A DNA stretch of 64,000 nt. It comes from Nakamurella multipartita DSM 44233. Its GTDB lineage: Bacteria; Actinomycetota; Actinomycetes; Mycobacteriales; Nakamurellaceae. Below are positions 16,598-24,666 of the stretch, in pieces. The position numbers were made by a program, and so were the translations under genes. Each line of letters opens with the position of its first letter. Positions within the stretch are counted from its first letter, which is position 1. The notes under the pieces are model-generated. The model worked only from the letters and a program-made list of their open reading frames with translations. It did not search any database and was not told where the DNA came from. Where the stretch lies: positions 1,674,001-1,738,000 of the forward strand of contig NC_013235.1 in NCBI RefSeq assembly GCF_000024365.1, written 5' to 3'.

Positions 16598-17585
16598 TGA
16601 GCACCGCACCGGTGACCAGCCCGGTCACCTTCACCCCGGCGAGCTCGTCGACGTTCTACTTCATCGGCGTGAGCACGGCGAAATCGTCGATCCAGCAGGT
16701 GTTCCCGGCCTGGGCCCGGCACCTGGGCCTGGATGCCCGGCTGGCCGGCATCGATCTGGCCCTGGACGACGACCCGGTGAACTACCGGACCGTGGTGCAG
16801 GGCATCAAGGACGATCCGTGCTCGCTCGGGGCGCTGGTCACCACCCACAAGCTCAACCTCTACCGGGCCGCCGCCGACCTGTTCGACGACGTCGGCCCGG
16901 ACACCCGGACCCTGGGCGAGGTGAGCAGCATCTCCAAGCGCGGCGCCAGCCTGTACGGGGACGCGAAAGACCCCATCACGTGTGCGCTCTCGCTCGACGC
17001 GGTGGTCGGCGACGGCTACTGGGACCGGACCGGGGCCGAGCTGCTGCTGCTCGGGGCGGGCGGCAGCTCGCTGCCCTGACCCTGGCCCTGCACCGGCGGG
17101 CGCAGGCCGGGCAGCCGGTGCCGGCCCGCATCGTGGTCAGCAACCGGCGGCCCGGCCGGATCCAGGAGATGCGCGAGATCCACGACCGGATCGGCTTCGC
17201 CATTCCGATCGACTACCGCGTCGCGCCCGAACCGGCCGACAACGATGCCCTGGTCGCCGCGCGGCCGGCCGGCACGGTGATCGCCAATGCCACCGGCCTG
17301 GGCAAGGACCGGCCGGGGTCCCCGCTGACCGACGCCGTCCGGTTCCCGGAGGCGGCGATCGCCTGGGACTTCAACTACCGCGGCGATCTGGTCTTCCTTG
17401 ACCAGGCCCGGGCCCAGGCCGGCCGCGCCGGGGTCCGCGCGGTGGACGGCTGGTTCTACTTCCTGCACGGCTGGACCCGGGTCATCGCCGAGGTCTTCGC
17501 CGCCCAGTTGCCGGCCGGCATTCCGACCGCCGGACCGGAATTCGACGAGCTCTCCCGGATCGCCCGCAATCCCGGCACCGCCTGA
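16597..17585 (+). pseudogene. Shikimate-dehydrogenase-like gene with a single frameshift
   Basis: The first part (from ATG 16597) reads FYFIGVSTAKSSIQQVFPAW, GALVTTHKLNLYRAAADLFDD (catalytic-type Lys) and GEVSSISKRG. It ends LLLLGAGGSS-L-P at a TGA in 17077-17079. The other frame continues smoothly from LTLALHRRAQ through RIVVSNRRPGRIQEM, GTVIANATGLGKDRPGSPL and AIAWDFNYRGDLVFL to the stop at 17585. The break sits at CTGCCC (17071-17076): one extra G (CTGGCCCTG) would restore GAGGSSLALTLAL. So one base is missing, either a true mutation or a sequence error. The family is the shikimate-dehydrogenase-like proteins seen in sugar clusters, not necessarily AroE. Confidence 0.85.
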
Positions 17586-17671
17586 CGTCCCGCCCGCCGA
17601 CCCGCATTCCCGTCCTGCCGCTCCGACTTGTCCCTGACAGTGCCGTCACTCCCGACAGGAGACCCATCCCC

Positions 17672-18808
17672 ATGCGTTCCTTCCGTTCCCGCCGGACCCT
17701 GCGCGCCACCCTGCTGGCCGCGACCTGCGCGCTGACCCTGGTCGGCACCTCCGCCTGCGCCCTGACCGGGGGTGGCAGTTCCGCCTCGACGGGCTCGGTC
17801 TCGGCCGCCGCGGCCGACCGGTCGGTGCAGGCCGGCTCGGGTCAGACCCCGACCTACCCGGCGCCGATCCCGTTGGCCGAGGGCGCCGCCGCGTCCCTGG
17901 ACAAGCTGTCCTACGACGGCGGCACCCCGACCATCGCCTACCTGCCGATGGGCACCGAGTTCAACTACCACCTGGCCCTGTACGAAGGCATCAAGTCGGT
18001 GCCGGGAGCCGAGAGCTTCATGCTCTCGCCGTATTCCGGCAGCGACCAGGCCGGCCAGCTGGGCATGCTGCAGGACGTCACCTCCCGCCCGGACGTCGAC
18101 GCCATCCTGCTGATCAGTTTCGATGAGCATTCGCTGGCCCCGCTGGTGCAGAAGGCGGTGGACGCCGGCAAGGCGGTCATCATCATCAACTCCGACATCC
18201 CCAACTACCCGTCGCCGGTCGATGGGGTGGTCGGCGTCTCGCAGCGGGTGGCCAACAAGAAGCTGGCCCAGTACGCCGTCCAGCAGTCCGACGGAAGCCC
18301 GCGCCAGGTGGGCATTCTCAACGGTGAGCCGAGCTATCTGGACACCGAGCGTTCGGGCGGCTTCATCGACGGCCTGGCCGGCTCGAACTGGACGGTGACC
18401 GCGCAGGTCAACGGCGGCTGGAGCGTGGAGAAGGGCAACACCGCGGCGATGGACCTGCTGCAGGCCAACCCCGGGGTGACCGTGCTGTACGCGGCCAACG
18501 ACTACATGGCCGAAGGGGCCGCACTGGCGGTCAAGTCGCTGGGCCGCACCGACGTCCAGGTCTACGGGTACGACGGGGACACCGCCGCCATCGAGGCCAT
18601 CGCCAACAAGGACGGCATCACCGCCACCACCAACACCAACCCGGTCGCGATGGGCGCGATGGCCGCGCAGTACGCCATCGACCTGCTGAACCGCAAGGCC
18701 CAGGTCGGCTACGTCGACGCGCCGACCGAGATCGTCACCGCCGAGAACGCCGCGACGATCCTGCAGAACCCGGACGGCCTGTTCCCCAAGCCCTCCCAGG
18801 ACTACTGA
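17672..18808 (+). CDS. Sugar ABC transporter substrate-binding lipoprotein
   Basis: The 378-residue protein starts with a signal peptide and lipobox (LTLVGTSAC, Cys about residue 30) and a Ser/Ala-rich linker. A periplasmic-binding-protein type 1 fold of the RbsB kind follows: TIAYLPMGTEFNYHLALYEGI, DVDAILLISFDEHSLAPLVQKAVDAG, KAVIIINSDIP, VGILNGE, ERSGGFIDGL, VLYAANDYMAEGAALAV and QVYGYDGD. CAGGAGA precedes the ATG. It is the binding part of the importer encoded with the ATPase downstream, and would catch a sugar or polyol outside the cell. Confidence 0.9.
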   Translation: MRSFRSRRTLRATLLAATCALTLVGTSACALTGGGSSASTGSVSAAAADRSVQAGSGQTPTYPAPIPLAEGAAASLDKLSYDGGTPTIAYLPMGTEFNYHLALYEGIKSVPGAESFMLSPYSGSDQAGQLGMLQDVTSRPDVDAILLISFDEHSLAPLVQKAVDAGKAVIIINSDIPNYPSPVDGVVGVSQRVANKKLAQYAVQQSDGSPRQVGILNGEPSYLDTERSGGFIDGLAGSNWTVTAQVNGGWSVEKGNTAAMDLLQANPGVTVLYAANDYMAEGAALAVKSLGRTDVQVYGYDGDTAAIEAIANKDGITATTNTNPVAMGAMAAQYAIDLLNRKAQVGYVDAPTEIVTAENAATILQNPDGLFPKPSQDY

Positions 18809-18843
18809 GCCCGGCCGGTCACCGACAAGAAGGGCGGACGACC

Positions 18844-20427
18844 ATGACGGTCGACGAACGGACCCAGCAGCCCGCGTCCCCGGAGGCAACGCTGTGGGAA
18901 CTGCACGACATCACCAAGGTGTTTCCCGGCGTGCGCGCCAACGACGGCATCTCGATGGTGTTGCACGCCGGACAGATCCACGGACTGCTCGGTGAGAACG
19001 GTTGTGGCAAGTCCACCCTGATCAAGATCCTGTCCGGCGTGCAGCAGCCCGACTCGGGCGAGCTGCGGCACCGCGGGCGTCCGGTCACTATGGCCACCCC
19101 GGCCGCGGCCCGGGCGCAGGGGGTGGCCACCGTCTACCAGGAATTCTCGCTCATCCCGCACCTGACGGTGGCCGAGAACATCTCCATGGGCCGGCATCCG
19201 CGGCGGCGCGGCGGTCTGCTGGTGGACTGGAAGGCGGTGGCCACCGGGGCCGGCGCCATCCTGGCCGAGCTCGGCCTGGACATCGATCCGCAGACCCGGG
19301 TGGCCGACCTGTCCGTGGCCGAACAGCAGTTGGTTGAGATCGCCAAGGCGCTGTCCCAGCAGGCCACCCTGCTGATCCTGGACGAGCCGACCACCGCCCT
19401 GGGCCAGCAGGAGATCACCCTGCTGCACGGGCTGCTGCGCCGGCTGCGCTCGCGCGGTGTGGCCATCCTGTACATCTCGCACCGGCTGGACGAGGTGGTC
19501 GAACTGGTCGACTCGTTCACCGTGCTGCGGCAGGGCAAGGTGGCCAGCGCCAGCGGGCAGACCCGGCTCGACGTGGGCGAGATCGTCACCGCGATGATCG
19601 GTCAGGACGTCGGCGAGCACTACCCCAAGGAACGCAACGCCACCGACCAGGTCGTGCTGACCGCCCGCGGGCTGCAGACCGCGACCCGGGTCCGCGGGGT
19701 CGATCTGGATCTGCGCCGCGGGGAGGTCCTCGGCCTGGGCGGGGTGATCGGGTCCGGCCGCACCGAGATCGCCCGGGCGCTGTTCGGGGCGGACCCGCTG
19801 ACCGGCGGCGAGATCGCCGTCGACGGCCGCCCGCTGCGGCTGCGCGGCCCGCAGGACGCGATCAGGGCCGGCATCGCGCTGGTCCCGGAGAACCGCAAGT
19901 ACGACGGCCTGTTCTTCAACTTCGCCGCCGGGCCGAACATCACCATGGCCCGGTTGGGGGCGGTGCGTCGCGGCCTGCTGTTCGACCACGGCAAGGAGCG
20001 GGCCACCGCGCAGCGCTACATCACCGATCTGGAGGTCACCCCGGCGGCCGCCGCCAAGACCGTCAACCTGATCTCCGGCGGCAACCAGCAGAAGGTGCTG
20101 ATCGCCCGGTGGCTGTTCACCGGGTCCCGCATCGTCATCCTCGACGAGCCCACGCAGGGCATCGACATCGGCGCCAAGCTGGCCGTCTACCGGTTGATCA
20201 ACGAACTCACCCGGGCCGGCCACGCGGTCGTCATGATCAGCTCCGACCACAACGAACTGCTGGCGATGAGCGACCGGATCGCCATCGTCAAGCACGGCCG
20301 GGTCACCGCGATCCGCCCGGCCGACCAGGTTTCCCACACCGATCTGGTCTCCGCCGCGGAAGCCCCGCACCAGCACCCGGTTCCGGCCGACAACCCCCTC
20401 ACCGTCAGCACAGGAGAGTCCCGATGA
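18844..20427 (+). CDS. Sugar ABC transporter ATP-binding protein, RbsA-type tandem ATPase
   Basis: The 527-residue protein has two fused nucleotide-binding domains. The first is complete: GLLGENGCGKSTLIKIL (Walker A), SVAEQQLVEIAKALS (signature), LLILDEPTTAL (Walker B) and ILYISHRLDE (switch His). The second has the degenerate Walker A of RbsA proteins (LGGVIGSGRTEIARALF), a good signature ISGGNQQKVLIARWL and Walker B VILDEPTQGIDIGAK. It starts 36 nt after the binding-protein stop and overlaps the permease start by ATGA. The coding frame is intact even though the permease downstream is broken. Confidence 0.93.
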   Translation: MTVDERTQQPASPEATLWELHDITKVFPGVRANDGISMVLHAGQIHGLLGENGCGKSTLIKILSGVQQPDSGELRHRGRPVTMATPAAARAQGVATVYQEFSLIPHLTVAENISMGRHPRRRGGLLVDWKAVATGAGAILAELGLDIDPQTRVADLSVAEQQLVEIAKALSQQATLLILDEPTTALGQQEITLLHGLLRRLRSRGVAILYISHRLDEVVELVDSFTVLRQGKVASASGQTRLDVGEIVTAMIGQDVGEHYPKERNATDQVVLTARGLQTATRVRGVDLDLRRGEVLGLGGVIGSGRTEIARALFGADPLTGGEIAVDGRPLRLRGPQDAIRAGIALVPENRKYDGLFFNFAAGPNITMARLGAVRRGLLFDHGKERATAQRYITDLEVTPAAAAKTVNLISGGNQQKVLIARWLFTGSRIVILDEPTQGIDIGAKLAVYRLINELTRAGHAVVMISSDHNELLAMSDRIAIVKHGRVTAIRPADQVSHTDLVSAAEAPHQHPVPADNPLTVSTGESR

Positions 20428-21508
20428 AGCGCTCGTCCCTGGCCGAATTCGCAGGGCCCGCGCTGGCCCTGCTGGTCATCCTGGTCATCGTCGCGGTGAC
20501 CACCCCCAATTTCCTGGCCACCGACAACTTCCAGAACATCGCCCTGCAGGCGGCGGTGCTCTCGATCGTGGCGATCGGTTCCACCGTGGTCATCCTCACC
20601 GGAGGCATCGACCTGAGCCCCGGGTCGATGATCGCGTTGCTGACCATGCTGCTGGCCTCGCTGACCGGAAAATAGGTACGCATGAGGCTGGTGGTGCTGC
20701 TGGTGCACATTTTCACGCCTCTGTGGCGTCACCGGAAGGGACAGGGTGACTGATGAAACTCGACGGCTGGAGCCTGGTCTTCGCCATCCTGGCCGTGCTG
20801 GCCGGCGGCGCCGCCCTCGGCGCCATCAACGGCTTCTTCGTCGCCTACCTGAAGATCCCCGCGTTCATCGTCACCCTGGCCGCGCTCTCCGCGTTCAAGG
20901 GTCTGGCCCTGACCATCGGCGGCGGCACCCCGATCTTCTCGCTGTCGCCGTCCCTGGAGGCGATCTTCTACGGGCAGGTGTTCGGGATCCCGCTGCCGTT
21001 CCTCTACGTCCTGGTCCTCTACGCCATCGCCATCGTAATGCTGAACTACACCAAGTTCGGCCGCGAGATCTAAGCGATCGGCGGCAACGAGAACGCGGCC
21101 CGGCTCTCGGGTATCCGGGTCAAGCGGGTGCGCATGCTCGCCTTCGTCATCGCCGGCGGCTGCGCCGCGGTCGGTGCGGTGCTGCTGGCCGCCCGGCTGA
21201 ACTCCGGCTCGCCCAACTACGGCACCCTGATCGAGCTGCAGGCGATCGCCGCCGCGGTGGTCGGCGGGGCCAGCCTGGCCGGCGGCCGCGGGCACATCTT
21301 CAACACCCTGATCGGCGTGCTGATCATCACCGTGGTGCAGAATTCGCTGAACCTGAACGCGGTGTCGCCGGCGATCCAGAGCATCGCGATCGGCCTGATC
21401 ATCCTGCTGGCCGTGGGCATCGACATCTGGCGCGGGCAGATCTCCCGCGAGCTGGTCGCCAAGCTGGGCCGCCGGCGCGAGCCGGCCCTGGCCGGAAAGG
21501 GGAACTGA
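20424..21508 (+). pseudogene. RbsC-type sugar ABC permease, broken by an insertion and a stop codon
   Basis: Three pieces make up one permease. Piece 1 (20424-20675) reads from MKRSSLAEFAG to GIDLSPGSMIALLTMLLASLTGK and stops at TAG. Piece 2 (20753-21073, another frame) continues MKLDGWSLVFAILAVLAGGAALGAINGFF and ends YTKFGREI at a TAA (21071-21073). Piece 3 reads on in the same frame, AIGGNENAARLSGIRVKR, to the stop at 21508. The family has a Tyr at the TAA position (GREIYAIGGNE), so this is a point nonsense change. Between pieces 1 and 2 lie about 75 nt with no counterpart in the family. As written the importer would have no working permease. Confidence 0.88.
20664..20737 (+). other. Small insertion in the permease gene bounded by ACCGGAA repeats
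   Basis: ACCGGAA occurs at 20664-20670 and again at 20731-20737, 67 nt apart. The DNA between them does not fit the permease family and is less GC-rich. It contains a small frame (ATG 20682 to TGA 20751-20753) for 23 residues, MRLVVLLVHIFTPLWRHRKG plus QGD. Removing one repeat with the spacer does not restore the permease frame, so a simple excisable element is not proven. Confidence 0.45.
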
Positions 21509-21509
21509 A

Positions 21510-22388
21510 ATGAACCGGCCGATCAACCAGTTGGGCCTGCATTCGCTGGTCTACACCGCGCAGTGGGACGAGGCGGCCGCCCGGGACGTGTTCACCCGGG
21601 CCGCCGGCCTGGGCTATGACCTGGTCGAGGTGCTGATGTTCGACCCGGCCGCGACCGACACGGCCATGACCGCCCGGCTGGCCAAGGAATACGGCGTCGG
21701 CGTGATCACCGCGGTGTGCGGCACCCTGACCGCGGACATCTCCAGCGCCGATCCGCAGGTCGCTCGGCGCGGCGAGGAATTCGTCGAGCGGGCGATCGTC
21801 GCGGCGGCCGAGATGGGTTCACCCGCCCTGGGCGGCCCGAGCTTTTCCGCCGTGCACCGCTACACCACGGCGCCCTCGCCCGTGGCTCGGGAACGAGCAA
21901 TCGAGATCTACGGCCGCATCGCCGAGCGGGCCTCCGCCGCCGGGATCCGGGTCGGTCTGGAGGCGCTGAACCGGTACGAGAGCAACTTCATCAACACCGT
22001 CGGGCAGGCCGCCGAGCTGGTGCGGGCGGTCGGCTCCGACGCGCTGTTCGTGCACGGCGACCTGTTCCACATGAACATCGAGGAGGCCGGGCTGGGGGCG
22101 GCGTTCGAATCGGTGGCCGACGTGCTGGGCTACATCCACGTCGCCGAGAGCCACCGCGGACCGCTCGGTGATGGGACCATCGACTGGGACGACGTGTTCG
22201 CCGCGCTGGCCCGCATCGGCTACACCGGCCCGATCACCTTCGAGTCGTTCTCGCCGAGCGTGCTGGGCCCGGAGTGGGCCAGTCTGGTCGCGCTGTGGCG
22301 CGACCCGTGGACCGATCCGGACAAGGTCGCCGGCGACGCGCTGGCGTTCCTGCGGAACAAGCTCACCACCCACCAGAAGGGCCTGTAG
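21510..22388 (+). CDS. Sugar-phosphate isomerase/epimerase family protein (ketose 3-epimerase-like)
   Basis: The 292-residue TIM-barrel protein resembles D-tagatose/D-psicose 3-epimerases. The metal-ligand set can be followed in order: Glu in RVGLEALNRYES, Asp and His in FVHGDLFHMNIEE, His/Glu in IHVAESHRGPLGDG and the last Glu in GPITFESFSP. The start ATG (21510) comes 1 nt after the permease stop, and the SDR gene follows after 3 nt, so it belongs to the operon. A ketose epimerase fits with polyol dehydrogenases that make ketoses and with the downstream kinase. The substrate is inferred only. Confidence 0.87.
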   Translation: MNRPINQLGLHSLVYTAQWDEAAARDVFTRAAGLGYDLVEVLMFDPAATDTAMTARLAKEYGVGVITAVCGTLTADISSADPQVARRGEEFVERAIVAAAEMGSPALGGPSFSAVHRYTTAPSPVARERAIEIYGRIAERASAAGIRVGLEALNRYESNFINTVGQAAELVRAVGSDALFVHGDLFHMNIEEAGLGAAFESVADVLGYIHVAESHRGPLGDGTIDWDDVFAALARIGYTGPITFESFSPSVLGPEWASLVALWRDPWTDPDKVAGDALAFLRNKLTTHQKGL

Positions 22389-22391
22389 GCA

Positions 22392-23174
22392 ATGGATCTC
22401 GGACTGAGCGGGCGGCGCGCCCTGGTCACCGCGTCGACCGGTGGCATCGGGCTGCGGATCGCCGCCGCCCTCGCTCGCGAAGGGGCCGAGGTCGTCGTCA
22501 ACGGGCGCTCGGCCGACCGGGTCGCGGCGGCCGTCGAGCGGCTGACGGCCGACGGCGGCGCGGCCACCGGGCTGGTCGCCGACGCCGGCACCGCCGACGG
22601 GTGCGCGACGATCATCGAGCAGCAGCCGGACGTGGACATCCTGGTCAACAACCTGGGCATCTACACGCCGATCCCGATCGACGAGTCCACCGACGAGCAG
22701 TGGTTGGAGCTGTTCGGCATCAACGTGCTGTCCGGGGTGCGGCTGACCCGGCACTACATCGGCGGCATGCTGTCCCGGAATACCGGCCGGGTGGTGTTCA
22801 TCTCCAGCGAGGCGGCCCTGACCCCCGCGCCGGAGCTGCCGCACTACAGCGCGACCAAGACCATGGAACTGTCCATCTCCCGCAACTTCGCCGAGCTGAC
22901 CAAGGGCACCGGGGTGACGGTGAACGCGGTGCTGCCCGGCTCCACCCGGACCGAGGGCGTGCAGGAATTCGTGCAGAACCTGTTCCCGGAGCTGCCCTAC
23001 GAGCAGGCCGAGGCCCGGTTCATGGCGCAGAACCGGTCCACCTCGCTGCTGGCCCGGCTGATCGACCCGGACGAGATCGCCGATGTGGTGACCTTCGTCT
23101 GCAGCGCCCGCTCGGGGGCCATCAACGGCTCGTCGCTGCGGGCCGACGGCGGCATCGTGCGGACGGTGTTCTAG
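22392..23174 (+). CDS. SDR-family oxidoreductase (3-oxoacyl-reductase-like)
   Basis: The 260-residue SDR has VTASTGGIGLRIAAALAREG at the N-terminus, NGRSADRV, NNLGIYTP (NNAG position), VFISSEAAL, the catalytic HYSATKTMELS, and NAVLPGSTRTEGV. The C-terminus has the typical GAINGSSLRADGG. It is the last gene of the sugar operon. Its TAG stop (23172-23174) overlaps the TAG stop of the convergent monooxygenase (23171-23173 on the other strand), a very tight arrangement. Confidence 0.87.
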   Translation: MDLGLSGRRALVTASTGGIGLRIAAALAREGAEVVVNGRSADRVAAAVERLTADGGAATGLVADAGTADGCATIIEQQPDVDILVNNLGIYTPIPIDESTDEQWLELFGINVLSGVRLTRHYIGGMLSRNTGRVVFISSEAALTPAPELPHYSATKTMELSISRNFAELTKGTGVTVNAVLPGSTRTEGVQEFVQNLFPELPYEQAEARFMAQNRSTSLLARLIDPDEIADVVTFVCSARSGAINGSSLRADGGIVRTVF

Positions 23175-24586
23175 CCGCGCCCGGACCCCACGTGCGGCCC
23201 CGGCTCAGTGGTGTTGATCATGGGAGGAGTGCCGTTATCCGTCCCGGATAACGGCACTCCTCCCATGATCAACTTGGAAGGGCGGGCCGGGCGCAGCACC
23301 CGGGCCACCACGGCCGGGGCCAGCAGGCTCGGTGGCGGCTCCAGCAACGCGGTCACCCGGATCAGGGCGGCGGCCACCGCCGGGTCGTGGCGGGCGGCGC
23401 GCTGGACCCGCCGCACATAGCGGCCGAGGACCCGCCCGACCACGCCCGGGGACGGGGCCAGCACCCCGGGCAGGGCGCCGACCGCGCCGGCCACCAGCTG
23501 CCAGGCCTGGTCGGCGATCCGCGCGGCGACGGCCGGGTACCCGGCGACCGAACCGGTGCGGTCCAGGGCCGACCGCAGCGCGAGGGCCTGCAAGGCGGCC
23601 AGGCTCATTCCCTGGCCGAACGTCGGGTCGATGCTGCAGATCGCGTCTCCGATCGCGAGGTATCCCGCGGGCAGCGCCGGAAATCGCCGCCGCCGGCAGT
23701 CCGGAAAGTGGTAGGTCCACGCCGGATGCGCGGCCGGGCGGTCGCGCAGCAGGCTGGCGATGTCCGGGGTGACCAGGCCGCCGGCGAAGGAGATCAGCCC
23801 GTCGGGGTCCTGCGGGACCGGTTGATCGGCGTAGGCGAACAGGGTGATCGTCCAGGTGCCGTCCTCCTGGCGCAGGGCCACCCCGCCGCGCGGAACCGCC
23901 GGGGTCGCCGCCGCCACCAGGAAGCTGCGCCCGCCCAGATCGTCGTCCCGGGCCGGCACGTGGATCGTGATGTACCGCAGACCGACCACGATCCGCTCCT
24001 GAACCGGTGGCCGCGCGCCGATCCGGGGGAACCACCGGCCGGCCCGACCGGACCGGCCGGAGGCGTCAATCACCAGGTCGGCGCCGATCGTCCGGTCCTG
24101 ACCGCCGGCCCCGCTGGTCTGCACGCCGGTCACCCGCGTCGCGTCCCCCCGCAGGCCGAGAACGTCCACCTCATCATGAATCTCGACGGTGGGTAGCTCC
24201 CGTACCCGATCCCGGACGACGTGTTCGAGCTCCAGGCGGGAGGCGCCGAGGCCGCGCACGCCCAGGTCGCAGTCGCTGATCAGCCCGCCGCCGATCCACC
24301 ACCGGCCGGCCCGGCCGAGGTCGCCGTTGCTGATGCCGCCGTCGGCGATGACCTGGTCGGTGAAGCCGGGCAGCAGGTGCTCGATCGACGCCCGGCCGGA
24401 GGCCAGCAGGGCATGCGAGTGCCGGGCGTGCGGGGTGCCGGGTCGGGTCGCCGGGCCGGCCGGCAGCACATCACGGTCGAGCACCACGACCCGGCGGGCG
24501 TGCGGGGCGACGGCCGCGGCCGCGAGCAGGCCGGCGACGCTGGCGCCGATGACGGCCACGGTGTCCAGGGCGGGTGAGGTGGGCAT
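23171..24586 (-). CDS. FAD-dependent monooxygenase-type protein with a repeat-derived C-terminus
   Basis: The 471-residue flavoprotein has the Rossmann motif VAVIGASVAGLLAAAAVA, the Arg-containing GTPHARHSHALLASGR, DLVIDASGRSGRAGRWFP and the second FAD motif YLAIGDAICSIDPTFGQGMSLA. It belongs to the hydroxylase/halogenase-like group; the substrate is unknown. The ATG at 24586 has GGAAGGAG upstream. The last 35 or so residues are unusual: after RPARPSK the frame runs through the 61-bp palindrome (23213-23273) as LIMGGVPLSGTDNGTPPMIN and ends ...GPHVGSGRG. The original stop was probably near 23.28 kb. Confidence 0.85.
   Translation of the reverse strand: MPTSPALDTVAVIGASVAGLLAAAAVAPHARRVVVLDRDVLPAGPATRPGTPHARHSHALLASGRASIEHLLPGFTDQVIADGGISNGDLGRAGRWWIGGGLISDCDLGVRGLGASRLELEHVVRDRVRELPTVEIHDEVDVLGLRGDATRVTGVQTSGAGGQDRTIGADLVIDASGRSGRAGRWFPRIGARPPVQERIVVGLRYITIHVPARDDDLGGRSFLVAAATPAVPRGGVALRQEDGTWTITLFAYADQPVPQDPDGLISFAGGLVTPDIASLLRDRPAAHPAWTYHFPDCRRRRFPALPAGYLAIGDAICSIDPTFGQGMSLAALQALALRSALDRTGSVAGYPAVAARIADQAWQLVAGAVGALPGVLAPSPGVVGRVLGRYVRRVQRAARHDPAVAAALIRVTALLEPPPSLLAPAVVARVLRPARPSKLIMGGVPLSGTDNGTPPMINTTEPGPHVGSGRG
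23213..23273. repeat. 61-bp palindromic repeat, copy 1
   Basis: Perfect inverted repeat: 28-bp arms starting GTTGATCATGGGAGGAGTGC, a 5-nt loop GTCCC, then the exact complement ending in GATCAAC. It lies between two convergent genes and inside the reading frame of the monooxygenase C-terminus. Compared with copy 3, two arm positions differ and both are compensated in the other arm. Confidence 0.98.
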
Positions 24587-24666
24587 GGCGGGCTCCTTCC
24601 GAACGGGAGGACACCGTCGCGGATCGGACTGCTCACCCACCAGGTCATTCGGTGGTCAGGTTCTGG

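Noticed and set aside
20682..20753. 23-residue frame in the permease insertion as an independent gene
   Set aside because: There is no ribosome site of note and no homology; noted only as part of the insertion.
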